Assembly (NCBI GenBank): GCA_015057085.1
Contig: SVFB01000030.1
Coordinates: 1 to 34,456, forward strand
Direction: 5' to 3'
DNA from: Lachnospiraceae bacterium
GTDB lineage: Bacteria; Bacillota; Clostridia; Lachnospirales; Lachnospiraceae
DNA length: 34,456 nt
Below the pieces are notes generated by a model that was not told the origin of the DNA, made no database searches, and saw only the letters and a list, made by a program, of their open reading frames with translations. How positions within the stretch are numbered: the stretch's first letter is position 1; every line of letters starts with the position of its first letter. Shown in pieces: positions 8,337 to 14,718 of the stretch. The translations under genes were made by a program, and so were the position numbers.

Positions 8337-8876
8337 TTAATCATTTCCGATGACATGCAAAGAATCATCAACTTCCTCTGTGCTTTCCGTATGAGCAGTA
8401 TACCATTCTTCGATAGAGTAATATTTCCCTGTAGCAGATACTTCATCCAAAGACAATATTTTAATCATGACAGAAAGGTATTGAGCATCTGATATATCTA
8501 TCGTCCAATTCAGATACACATAATCATTTTCTGTGGAATATACAATTGTTCCGATGTCGGTTTCGGTTAATTGATCCACAATCATGGTTTTGAAGTTATC
8601 TTCTGTAGGGGCAGTGCTGTAAATTTCTTTTAATATTTGTTCAAGCTGTGTGAGCTTTTGGTAGGAAACTTCCTCTGCTTTGTAATATCCTGTTGCTTTT
8701 TCTGCAACTTTATTGGTTAGTTTTAAATCTGAGTTCGCTGTTACAAGTGTTAGAATTCCAAAAGTCATAATGCATAACATAACAAAAGTAAGAAGAATGG
8801 TTGGAAAACCAAAATGACTAAAGGAATATCCACGTTTCTTTTGCCGTCTGATAGGGGCTGCGTTTTTATAATACAT
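8337..8876 (-). CDS. Pilin-like single-pass membrane protein (a)
   Basis: A 179-residue protein with a basic N-terminus (MYYKNAAPIRRQKKRGYS), a hydrophobic helix at about residues 26-49 and a polar C-terminal domain. ATG 8876 is chosen over TTG 8882 because the GGAGGTGG at 8883-8890 fits only the former. The size and layout are those of a pilin or minor pilin, but the class III leader is not canonical: a glycine precedes YSF, yet no glutamate sits at position +5. Its start lies just inside the end of the upstream gene, as in a tight operon. Function is inferred from the PilC/PilT neighbours. Confidence 0.6.
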   Translation of the reverse strand: MYYKNAAPIRRQKKRGYSFSHFGFPTILLTFVMLCIMTFGILTLVTANSDLKLTNKVAEKATGYYKAEEVSYQKLTQLEQILKEIYSTAPTEDNFKTMIVDQLTETDIGTIVYSTENDYVYLNWTIDISDAQYLSVMIKILSLDEVSATGKYYSIEEWYTAHTESTEEVDDSLHVIGND

Positions 8877-9345
8877 AGGCAACCACCTCCGTCTCTTCGT
8901 ATTCCTGCATTGCTAAACCATTGAAATGACATGCACGAAGTGTATAAAGCTCGTTTGAATCAATATCAGAAAAAACGATATCGATAGCGCTGCCTGCAAA
9001 ATTAATTTCGTCTTCGGAGACAGTGGTTGCAGTCAGGATGTATTCGGCATTCTCTTTTGAGGATGCTTTGAACTCTTTATCATAATAGATTGTGATATAT
9101 GAATCGGTACCTTTTGCTTCAGGAAAGAGTTCTTGTATTTCAGAAAAATCACCGGAGCCGACTTCGTAGATATCTGCGATATCGGAACAAATCGATACGG
9201 CATTGTGCAATTCTTTTGTCTGATTAGTCAGATGATGTGCTTTAATCAACATATTTAGGGCAACAGTCAGAAGAATTGAAAACAATAAGATATCCAGCAA
9301 AATTTCCAAAACAAAAGCGTTTGAGTGGTTCATCTTAGACTTCAT
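8866..9345 (-). CDS. Pilin-like single-pass membrane protein (b)
   Basis: A 159-residue protein: a short basic leader (MKSKMNHSN), then a hydrophobic helix AFVLEILLDILLFSILL, then a soluble domain. If the leader ends at Asn9, the fifth mature residue is glutamate, as in true pilins, but the residue before the cut is Asn, not Gly. A strong GGAGG lies 6 bases before ATG 9345. The start overlaps the previous stop (ATGA), and the end overlaps gene (a). Of the four small proteins this is the closest to a classical pseudopilin. Confidence 0.6.
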   Translation of the reverse strand: MKSKMNHSNAFVLEILLDILLFSILLTVALNMLIKAHHLTNQTKELHNAVSICSDIADIYEVGSGDFSEIQELFPEAKGTDSYITIYYDKEFKASSKENAEYILTATTVSEDEINFAGSAIDIVFSDIDSNELYTLRACHFNGLAMQEYEETEVVAYVL

Positions 9346-9839
9346 AGTGCCTCCTTTCCGGAGGTATGAAGTGCGATATAAAGTTCATGTGCATCTCCAA
9401 ATTCATCTTCGTACGAAATCTTAAGGGTATTGTTGTCTGCTATTTCTGCATCGAGTGATTTTGCCGGAATCAGTGTGGTGCCGGAATCCGGTGTGACTTC
9501 TGCAGCATCAACAGATGATAGTTCTCTGATATAGCCATCATAATAATAAACATAGGTATTAATCGTATAGCCGTTTATTGTCTCTGTAAAAGTTAAAGCT
9601 TTTGAACCGGAAAAATCGGTGAGGCTAAAACTAGAAGCCTTATCATGCTGATGAACGATTTCGCGCAAATAGGAATTTGCAGTGCGAACCTGATAGTTTT
9701 CCTCCATGACAGAAGCAGTATATTTGAACTGCTTAGTGGTGATTAATACTACCAGAAGCGCCAAAATTGCAAAAATCGTAAATAACATTACAACAAATAC
9801 TGTATCAATTCTACGAGAGGAGGACTTTATGCGTGCCAT
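9342..9839 (-). CDS. Pilin-like single-pass membrane protein (c), possible DUF4860 family
   Basis: A 165-residue protein with the pattern RRIDTVFVVMLFTIFAILALLVV near its start, one membrane helix (about residues 11-34) and a C-terminal domain with strand-like repeats (GYTINTYVYYYDGYIREL). I recall the start pattern from proteins labelled DUF4860 in Lachnospiraceae pilus-like loci, but could not check it. There is no recognisable prepilin cleavage site. AAAGGAA precedes the start. It lies 4 bases from the upstream gene and overlaps the downstream one by 4. Confidence 0.6.
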   Translation of the reverse strand: MARIKSSSRRIDTVFVVMLFTIFAILALLVVLITTKQFKYTASVMEENYQVRTANSYLREIVHQHDKASSFSLTDFSGSKALTFTETINGYTINTYVYYYDGYIRELSSVDAAEVTPDSGTTLIPAKSLDAEIADNNTLKISYEDEFGDAHELYIALHTSGKEAL

Positions 9840-9843
9840 AAAA

Positions 9844-10164
9844 TCAGTTCCTTTCTATAATAGTAACATCCGGTCTTAGGTTTGAACCAATATACCGGTA
9901 GTCGATGAAATAATGATCAAAATTTACGGTGAGCCCATAATGCTCCACAAGATAATTGAGATTTGCGGGATATGCGCCCTCTAAAGCGTAGCATTGTGTG
10001 ATACTGCGGTTTAATGCTTTTGTTAAAATTTCTTTTTCCTGACGTGATTGTGTGTTCCCGACCTCATTGGCAGCATAAACGAAAATAATCAGAACAACTA
10101 CCAATAGCAGCATTGGAAGAAGCGCTGCGAAAGGAAAAGTAAATTTTTTGGTTTGTCGAATCAT
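9844..10164 (-). CDS. Pilin-like single-pass membrane protein (d)
   Basis: A 106-residue protein: basic leader (MIRQTKKF), hydrophobic helix at about residues 10-31, then a short soluble part. The soluble part contains a YALEGAYPANLNYLVEHYGL segment that resembles the post-helix region of pseudopilins (CY..EG.YP..L..L). That segment is the best pilin-like signature in the cluster outside the helix. TAGGAG stands before ATG 10164. It directly follows the PilC gene. Confidence 0.65.
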   Translation of the reverse strand: MIRQTKKFTFPFAALLPMLLLVVVLIIFVYAANEVGNTQSRQEKEILTKALNRSITQCYALEGAYPANLNYLVEHYGLTVNFDHYFIDYRYIGSNLRPDVTIIERN

Positions 10165-10173
10165 AAGAATCTC

Positions 10174-11205
10174 CTATCCGATGCTCTGCATAATGCCCAA
10201 AAGTGGAAGTAAAAATGATATCAAAATTAAACCAACAAAGAAACAAAGGATGATTACAAGCGTCGGCTCGATGGTTGCAATCGCACGAGAAATACGCTCA
10301 TCGGTATCATCCTCATAGGATTCGGAAATGCGAAGCATGACTTCTTCCATATCGCCTGTTCGGTAGGCGATGGCAATCCAAGTGGAATATACTTTGGAAA
10401 AAATGCCGGATTTCTGAAGCGCATTTTCAAAGTTTTCTCCGTGCTTGATATGCTCCTTACATTTTTCGATACGCGCTTCCATATGAGGATTGTTTACAAG
10501 TGCTTGAGCAATGTCGAGACCTCTGTCGGTATCCAATCCACTGGCGAGACTCAAATACATACTATTTGCAAAGCGGCTTGCAGCAACGCTCATATAAAGC
10601 TTGGTTCCCTGGAAGAAAGTTTTGCCGAAACGTGTGTTGAACAGAATCAAAAATCCGATTAATGCGATTACAAAGATTGCAATAATAATACCGAGATATT
10701 GATTCATGTGAGTGCTGATATTTAGTAATGTGCGGGCAACACCGGTTAATTCACTTCCTAATTCTTCGTAGATATTGGCAAAAATTGGAAGGACTTTTGT
10801 CATCAAAACCAAAATGACAATCACCATTAATGCGGTCATTACAAGAGGATAGACAGCCGCATGGCGAATGCTGCTTCGAATTTCATCTTCGCGTTCGTAA
10901 TAGGTTGCGAGAGATGAGAGTACATTGTCTAAACGTCCGGTTTCTTCGCCCAATTGAACCATGCTGAGCATATATTCAGGAAAATATCCCACATCTTTGA
11001 GCGCTTGATGCAGGCTGGAACCTGTTTCGAGCGGTTCATATAATTGTGCATATAATTGCTTTGTTTCTTCATCTTCGGACTCATCCATCAGAATAGATAT
11101 TCCGTAATAGATTGGAAGGCCGGCAGAAATAACCATTTCAATCTGTCGACAAAAGGTTGCCAATTCGATTTCGCTTAATCGAATCTGTTTATTTTTACGA
11201 GACAT
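10174..11205 (-). CDS. pilC: Type IV pilus/type II secretion platform protein (PilC/GspF family)
   Basis: A 343-residue inner-membrane protein with two copies of the GspF/T2SF fold. The first begins ELATFCRQIEMVISAGLPI near residue 10 and the second near residue 210 (RFANSMYLSLASGLDTDRGL). Each is followed by hydrophobic helices, ending in FFVGLILISFLLPL. The family anchors the pilus and couples it to the cytoplasmic ATPase. An in-frame ATG at 11244 exists, but AGAGGAGG at 11211-11218 sits 5 bases before ATG 11205, which I take as the start. It is shorter than proteobacterial PilC (about 400 residues), as is common in Firmicutes. Confidence 0.9.
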   Translation of the reverse strand: MSRKNKQIRLSEIELATFCRQIEMVISAGLPIYYGISILMDESEDEETKQLYAQLYEPLETGSSLHQALKDVGYFPEYMLSMVQLGEETGRLDNVLSSLATYYEREDEIRSSIRHAAVYPLVMTALMVIVILVLMTKVLPIFANIYEELGSELTGVARTLLNISTHMNQYLGIIIAIFVIALIGFLILFNTRFGKTFFQGTKLYMSVAASRFANSMYLSLASGLDTDRGLDIAQALVNNPHMEARIEKCKEHIKHGENFENALQKSGIFSKVYSTWIAIAYRTGDMEEVMLRISESYEDDTDERISRAIATIEPTLVIILCFFVGLILISFLLPLLGIMQSIG

Positions 11206-11250
11206 AATATCCTCCTCTAATAACGATGGTTTATTATCAGACATAGGCTT

Positions 11251-12195
11251 CTAATAGACATATTTTGTAATATAAGAATCATCATCTGCCGTGAAACTGG
11301 ATGGTGAATTGCTTGTGGCAGCAAAAGTAGGATCCATTAATTTCCAATCGGTTCCGTTAAACTCGATTACACCGTTAATCCATCCCACATCTTTTACATA
11401 AGTGGAAATCCAAGCGTGATATTCTTCACCTTTATAACCGACTTCTAATCGGGTTGGAATGCGCTGACTTCGCAGCATGGTTGCCATGACTGCGGCATAG
11501 TCAAAGCAAATGCCGGTCTGCGATTGAAAGATTTCATCTACGTTAGGCAGATATCCACTTTGCACGGTTTCGGCTTTTTCGTAGTCGTAGGAATAATGAT
11601 CGATAATATAATTGTATACAAATGAAATCACGTCCAAGTCCTCGTTTGCAGGATAGGCCAACTCTTGTGCCTTTGCTACAGGTAACGAAGATGCGGTAAA
11701 ATCCACATATTGGCTCGGATAGAGATAGGGCCCAAATTCATTCATATCGCTTACGGATATGGTTGAAGATAGGGCGGCAGCATACTGATCTCCTGTGATA
11801 TTTTCATATACAACCGCAGTATAATTTCCGGCGCCGGCAGTCAATGGGAATGCATCATAATCCGAATCTGTCAGATTGTAGGTATATGTAACAGAATCAG
11901 GGCCGGTAATTTGCAACTTTACTTTTGGATTCGTTCCTGTATATACCACCATAATATAGCCTTCTGATGCGTTGGAATAATCGATTGAAGCAACATCACA
12001 TTGATCAATGGATTCGCCGTCGGCAGATGGCTCAAGCACAACCGGGGTATTATCTCTTGAACCCTTAACGGAGGTATCGACTTCTGACTCCGTTTCCTTG
12101 TGTGTGCTTGTATTGGAGGTGTTATTATCAGGTTTCTTTCCACAGGCCGATATGAAAATACAAAGCAGCAGTATGAGCGGAATCGCTCGTTTCAT
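11251..12195 (-). CDS. Transglutaminase-like lipoprotein
   Basis: A 314-residue lipoprotein. The signal (MKRAIPLILLLCIFISAC) ends in a good lipobox, followed by a polar acidic linker. A first domain (residues about 60-165) looks like a beta-sandwich. The C-terminal domain has the transglutaminase-core triad: Cys230 in GICFDYAAVMATMLRS, His260 in EEYHAWIS and Asp288 in LMDP. Such domains act as thiol proteases or amidases, or are structural. ATG 12195 is preferred over 12234 because AGGAGA lies just before it. It is the first gene of the minus-strand unit that continues into pilC, and is probably secreted and tethered outside the cell. Its target is unknown. Confidence 0.85.
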   Translation of the reverse strand: MKRAIPLILLLCIFISACGKKPDNNTSNTSTHKETESEVDTSVKGSRDNTPVVLEPSADGESIDQCDVASIDYSNASEGYIMVVYTGTNPKVKLQITGPDSVTYTYNLTDSDYDAFPLTAGAGNYTAVVYENITGDQYAAALSSTISVSDMNEFGPYLYPSQYVDFTASSLPVAKAQELAYPANEDLDVISFVYNYIIDHYSYDYEKAETVQSGYLPNVDEIFQSQTGICFDYAAVMATMLRSQRIPTRLEVGYKGEEYHAWISTYVKDVGWINGVIEFNGTDWKLMDPTFAATSNSPSSFTADDDSYITKYVY

Positions 12196-12241
12196 ACTAT
12201 TCTCCTTGCAATTTTGTTTTACAAAACAATACATTCTTTAT

Positions 12242-12270
12242 TATAATGTATTTACAGATTCTTGAAAATA
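12242..12270 (-). promoter_or_regulatory. Putative promoter of the pilus-like operon
   Basis: On the minus strand a perfect TATAAT (12242-12247) lies 17 bases from TTTTCA (12265-12270), a 4/6 match to the -35 box. It is divergent from the mscL promoter. Confidence 0.5.
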
Positions 12271-12275
12271 ATAAA

Positions 12276-12304
12276 TTGTCACTTTTTAAGGACTGTGCTA
12301 TAGT
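12276..12304 (+). promoter_or_regulatory. Promoter of mscL
   Basis: TTGTCA at 12276-12281, a 17-base spacer, then TATAGT at 12299-12304 with a TGC extension before it. Confidence 0.8.
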
Positions 12305-12346
12305 TATCAAAGAGCGGTTTTTACAAACGAAAAGGAGAGTTTTGAA

Positions 12347-12757
12347 ATGAAGAAAATTGCAAAAGAATTCAAAGAATTTATCGCACGCGGAAATGTTATG
12401 GATATGGCTGTCGGTATCATTATTGGTGCTGCTTTTAAGGCGATTGTAGACTCTTTGGTCGCTGATATTATCAGTCCACTCATCGGAATGGCAGGCGGCT
12501 TGGATTTCAGTCAGTATTCTTTGAAATTAAATGAAGAAGCAACCTTGAATTATGGTAATTTTATAACAGCCATCATCAACTTTTTGATTATGGCCATCAT
12601 CATCTTCTTTATCGTGAAGGCATTTAACAAAATCAGCACAATCGGAAAGAAGGAGGAAGCTCCGGCAGATCCGACAGAGAAGGAATGCCCATATTGCAAG
12701 AGCATGATTCCAATCGGAGCAACCAAGTGTGCACATTGTACATCTGATTTATCATAA
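12347..12757 (+). CDS. mscL: Large-conductance mechanosensitive channel (MscL) with C-terminal zinc ribbon
   Basis: A 136-residue channel subunit. It opens on membrane tension and lets solutes escape on osmotic downshock. The N-terminus ([25 protein letters not shown]) is the conserved amphipathic helix plus the first pore helix, and the second helix is near residues 76-95. The tail is unusual: Cys114, Cys117, Cys128 and Cys131 form a C-x2-C-x10-C-x2-C zinc-ribbon pattern instead of the plain charged helix of E. coli MscL. It has its own promoter and an AAAGGAGAG ribosome site, and is divergent from the pilus-like operon. Confidence 0.96.
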   Translation: MKKIAKEFKEFIARGNVMDMAVGIIIGAAFKAIVDSLVADIISPLIGMAGGLDFSQYSLKLNEEATLNYGNFITAIINFLIMAIIIFFIVKAFNKISTIGKKEEAPADPTEKECPYCKSMIPIGATKCAHCTSDLS

Positions 12758-12783
12758 ATAGAATTGTCATAGATAGATTTATC

Positions 12784-12812
12784 TTGAAATAGATATTTAA
12801 CTATGATATACT
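12784..12812 (+). promoter_or_regulatory. Promoter of secG
   Basis: TTGAAA at 12784-12789, a 17-base spacer, TATACT at 12807-12812. An inverted repeat TTTCAAGT / ACTTGAAA (12813-12820 and 12832-12839) follows at once and lies in the presumed leader. Confidence 0.7.
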
Positions 12813-12856
12813 TTTCAAGTTGATAAAAGATACTTGAAATATTTGGAGGGAAATCC

Positions 12857-13099
12857 GTGTTAATTTTAAGAACTATTTTAACTGTTATTTTTATAATTAT
12901 CAGTCTATTTCTCGCGATTGTAATCCTGATGCAGGAAGGAAAATCTGCAGGTCTTGGTGCAATCAGCGGTGCAGCAGATACATATTGGGGAAAGAACAAG
13001 GGTCGTTCTATGGAAGGTGTCCTTGTAAAGCTTACCCGCGCATCCGTTATTATTTTCCTGATTTTAGCAGCGGTACTAAATATGGGAATTTGGGATTAA
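12857..13099 (+). CDS. secG: Preprotein translocase subunit SecG
   Basis: An 80-residue membrane protein with two helices (about residues 3-24 and 60-78) joined by the conserved loop LMQEGKSAGLGAISGAADTYWGKNKGRS. It is the small non-essential part of the SecYEG channel and improves export. The start is GTG 12857, 6 bases after GGAGGG at 12845-12850. The gene has its own promoter, and a terminator-like hairpin follows before smpB. Confidence 0.95.
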   Translation: MLILRTILTVIFIIISLFLAIVILMQEGKSAGLGAISGAADTYWGKNKGRSMEGVLVKLTRASVIIFLILAAVLNMGIWD

Positions 13100-13122
13100 G
13101 ATAATCGGTAAAGCAAGTATGG

Positions 13123-13156
13123 AACTGCTCATTAGTTATTAATGGGCAGTTTTTTG
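13123..13156 (+). terminator. Terminator after secG, close to the smpB ribosome site
   Basis: AACTGCTCATTA pairs with TAATGGGCAGTT (one G-T pair), followed by T5. It ends about 5 bases before the smpB Shine-Dalgarno, so it could also act as an attenuator on smpB. Confidence 0.8.
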
Positions 13157-13175
13157 TTGGAAGGAGGTGCCGGAG

Positions 13176-13643
13176 TTGGGAAAAGAATCAAAGAAACTGA
13201 TTGCCAACAATAAGAAAGTTTTTCATGACTATTTTCTAGAAGAAACATATGAAGCCGGCATTTCACTTGCCGGAACGGAAGTCAAATCTTTGCGTATGGG
13301 AAAGGGCTCCATTAAAGAAGCCTTTGTGCGAATCCAAAACAACGAAATCTATATTTACGGAATGCATATCAGTCCGTACGAAAAGGGTAATATTTTTAAT
13401 AAAGATCCTTTAAGACCGCGCAAGCTTTTGATGCACAAATCCGAAATCACAAAAATCGCCGGAAAGATTAAAGAAAAGGGTTACACTTTGGTGCCGGTGG
13501 AAGTATATTTTAAAGGCAGCCTGGTTAAAGTAGAGATTGCACTTGCAAAAGGAAAGAAGCTCTATGATAAGCGACAGGATATCGCAAAGAAAGATATGAA
13601 GCGCGAAGCGGAGCGAGACTTTAAGGTTAAAGCAAGAGTATAA
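13176..13643 (+). CDS. smpB: SsrA-binding protein SmpB
   Basis: A 155-residue protein that binds tmRNA and brings it to stalled ribosomes. Family motifs are [28 protein letters not shown] at the start, KLLMHKSEI in the middle and [11 protein letters not shown] with a basic tail near the end. Three starts are possible: GTG 13167 overlaps the AAGGAGG at 13161-13167 and cannot use it, whereas TTG 13176 is 8 bases downstream and fits, so I chose it. Its partner ssrA follows, the usual Firmicutes order. Confidence 0.96.
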   Translation: MGKESKKLIANNKKVFHDYFLEETYEAGISLAGTEVKSLRMGKGSIKEAFVRIQNNEIYIYGMHISPYEKGNIFNKDPLRPRKLLMHKSEITKIAGKIKEKGYTLVPVEVYFKGSLVKVEIALAKGKKLYDKRQDIAKKDMKREAERDFKVKARV

Positions 13644-13666
13644 TCATCCGATATATAGGAAAATTG

Positions 13667-13695
13667 AATATGGTCTAGTAAAGGTTTCGACGGGG
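13667..13695 (+). repeat. Duplicated 5' end of ssrA (upstream copy)
   Basis: These 29 bases match 13809-13837, which covers the start of the real tmRNA gene, with one difference (GGT for GGG in the first acceptor positions). The offset is 142 bases. The copy breaks off exactly where a palindromic element begins, so it is a tmRNA 5' fragment and not a second gene. Confidence 0.9.
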
Positions 13696-13773
13696 CCCAC
13701 AAGGTCCAGTGGACCTTGGCTTTGGGCCGACCGGAGCGGAGCGGAGAAAATGAAACGTAGTTTCAGTTCCCCC
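13694..13773. repeat. Palindromic GC-rich element between the two ssrA 5' copies
   Basis: It holds, in order: a long hairpin (outer GGCCCA / TGGGCC at 13694-13699 and 13723-13728; inner CAAGGTCCA / TGGACCTTG at 13700-13708 and 13710-13718); three tandem CGGAG units at 13732-13746; a small hairpin TGAAAC-GTA-GTTTCA at 13751-13765; and TTCAGTTCCCCC at 13762-13773, the exact inverse of ssrA bases 13834-13845. It is far more GC-rich than its surroundings. It looks like a REP- or MITE-like sequence; copy number cannot be judged here. Confidence 0.6.
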
Positions 13774-13813
13774 TCTTATAAATAAATAGTAAATAAATTA
13801 ATAAATAAAATAT

Positions 13814-14151
13814 GGGCTAGTAAAGGTTTCGACGGGGGAACTGAAGCTGGAGAAGCGAGTCGTATGGCGATGCGTCAAATGGCCAAATTAAAATTAAACG
13901 CTGAAGATAATTTAGCATACGCTGCCTAGTTGCAGCAGTCTGACCTAGTGCACTCACACATTAGGACCCAGGCTTCGACTATGTGAGAAACGACTTATGT
14001 TAAGCTTTGCGCATAAGGGCGTATCATGAAGCTACTAAAGCGATTAGGGTGTTTATTCCCGCATCGTGGAGGGAATGTCAAAGAATAAACTACACTCGTA
14101 GAAGTACAGGGGATTTTCTTTCGGACACGGGTTCAATTCCCGTCTAGTCCA
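13814..14151 (+). ncRNA. ssrA: Transfer-messenger RNA (tmRNA)
   Basis: The alanine-charged RNA that rescues stalled ribosomes and tags their products. The 5' end GGGCTAG pairs with CTAGTCC at the 3' end. The T arm (GGGTTCAATTCCC) is at 14129-14141, and CCA is not encoded. The tag frame begins near GCC 13882 and reads AKLKLNAEDNLAYAA followed by TAG at 13927-13929, a hydrophobic ...AYAA end as expected for ClpXP-type degradation. The exact resume codon is a guess. The region after the tag folds into the usual pseudoknots. The first bases are duplicated upstream at 13667, and no clear promoter is visible between the copies. Confidence 0.97.
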
Positions 14152-14154
14152 CGC

Positions 14155-14193
14155 AAAAAGTGTGTAGATTCAAGGGTCTACACACTTTTTTTA
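14155..14193 (+). terminator. Terminator of ssrA
   Basis: AGTGTGTAGA pairs with TCTACACACT around an 8-base loop, with A5 before and T7 after. Confidence 0.95.
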
Positions 14194-14344
14194 TTCATGA
14201 AGTTGTGCAGAAGAGTTGGATTGATAGGCAGATAAGACTGTATAATTGAGTCTGATTAAGTTGCGAGATGCAGTCAGAGACAGAGGTAGCAATTTACCAT
14301 AGTCCATCTAAAAAAAGAAAGTTGTACTACTCCCTGCATAATAT
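14194..14344. other. Intergenic stretch with nothing recognised
   Basis: About 150 bases between the ssrA terminator and the antisense-RNA promoter. I see no credible frame, RNA fold or repeat in it. Confidence 0.4.
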
Positions 14345-14373
14345 TTGACACTTCTCATGGATAGTGTTAGTAT
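14345..14373 (+). promoter_or_regulatory. Promoter of the candidate antisense RNA
   Basis: A perfect TTGACA at 14345-14350, a 17-base spacer, then TAGTAT at 14368-14373 with a TGT extension. No frame follows; a terminator does about 60 bases later, which is the layout of a small RNA gene. Confidence 0.75.
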
Positions 14374-14379
14374 ATAAGT

Positions 14380-14474
14380 ACAAAAAAGGTGCTACCGCGA
14401 TGACGGTCGCCTGATTTATTTAAGGGATAAAAATAATCGCCTAGTTTACCAGACCGAGGCGGTTATTTTTTTGT
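14380..14474 (+). ncRNA. Candidate antisense RNA (type I antitoxin)
   Basis: Predicted transcript of about 95 nt starting 7 or so bases after TAGTAT and ending at the hairpin 14431-14474. It has no usable coding frame. It converges on the hydrophobic small gene at 14463-14567, whose stop codon lies inside the shared hairpin. The RNA would therefore be complementary to the 3' end and 3' UTR of the toxin mRNA, as in TxpA/RatA and BsrG/SR4 of Bacillus subtilis. It begins near GGTGCTACC (14388-14396), a motif also present in the toxin leader on the other strand. The evidence is layout only; expression is not shown. Confidence 0.65.
14431..14474. terminator. Bidirectional terminator shared by antisense RNA and toxin mRNA
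   Basis: AAATAATCGCCT pairs with AGGCGGTTATTT over 12 positions (one G-T pair), with T runs on both strands. On the minus strand the toxin stop codon (14463-14465) lies within one arm. Confidence 0.85.
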
Positions 14475-14567
14475 GGTCTTGTTGCTATTAAAACCAATTG
14501 CATAGCCAAGACCAAAAGAGGTTAAGCAGAGACTAAGCACTGCAATCAAGTCAACAATTGTTAGCAT
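14463..14567 (-). CDS. Hydrophobic small protein, candidate type I toxin (holin-like)
   Basis: A 34-residue protein missed by length cut-offs. It starts MLTIVDLIAVLSLCLTSFGL and ends in a short basic tail (NSNKTTKK). Residues 3-26 form one membrane helix, the build of TxpA/BsrG/Fst-type and holin-like toxins, which damage the membrane when unrepressed. A strong AAGGAGGG (14576-14583) sits 8 bases before the ATG. Upstream is a good promoter with a LexA-type box and a leader of about 140 nt rich in hairpins, as in E. coli tisB. A convergent RNA gene overlaps its 3' end. Toxicity is inferred from this arrangement, not shown. Confidence 0.75.
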   Translation of the reverse strand: MLTIVDLIAVLSLCLTSFGLGYAIGFNSNKTTKK

Positions 14568-14718
14568 AAGATGAGCCCTCCTTTCCATCAGATTCCCATA
14601 GGGTTTCTATGTAATCGGAGCTAGAACTCTCCGCAAAAAGCGAACCGCCATCAACACGTCAATGTGTGGTAGCACCCCGAGAAATATATTCTCTTAGACT
14701 TGAATAAGTCCTAAAAAT

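Noticed and set aside
8337-9839. Tad/Flp pilus locus
   Set aside because: The ATPase has the PilT AIRNLIRE motif and the platform is one PilC-type protein rather than a TadB/TadC pair; no Flp pilin pattern is present.
13667-13773. A second tmRNA or tmRNA pseudogene
   Set aside because: Only 29 bases match; no tag frame, T arm or 3' acceptor strand follows.
14622-14652. A short upstream frame in the toxin leader (minus strand, starts ATGGCGGTTCGC)
   Set aside because: About 14 codons and no ribosome site in front; the hairpin-rich leader is explained better as structured RNA, though a regulatory mini-frame is not excluded.
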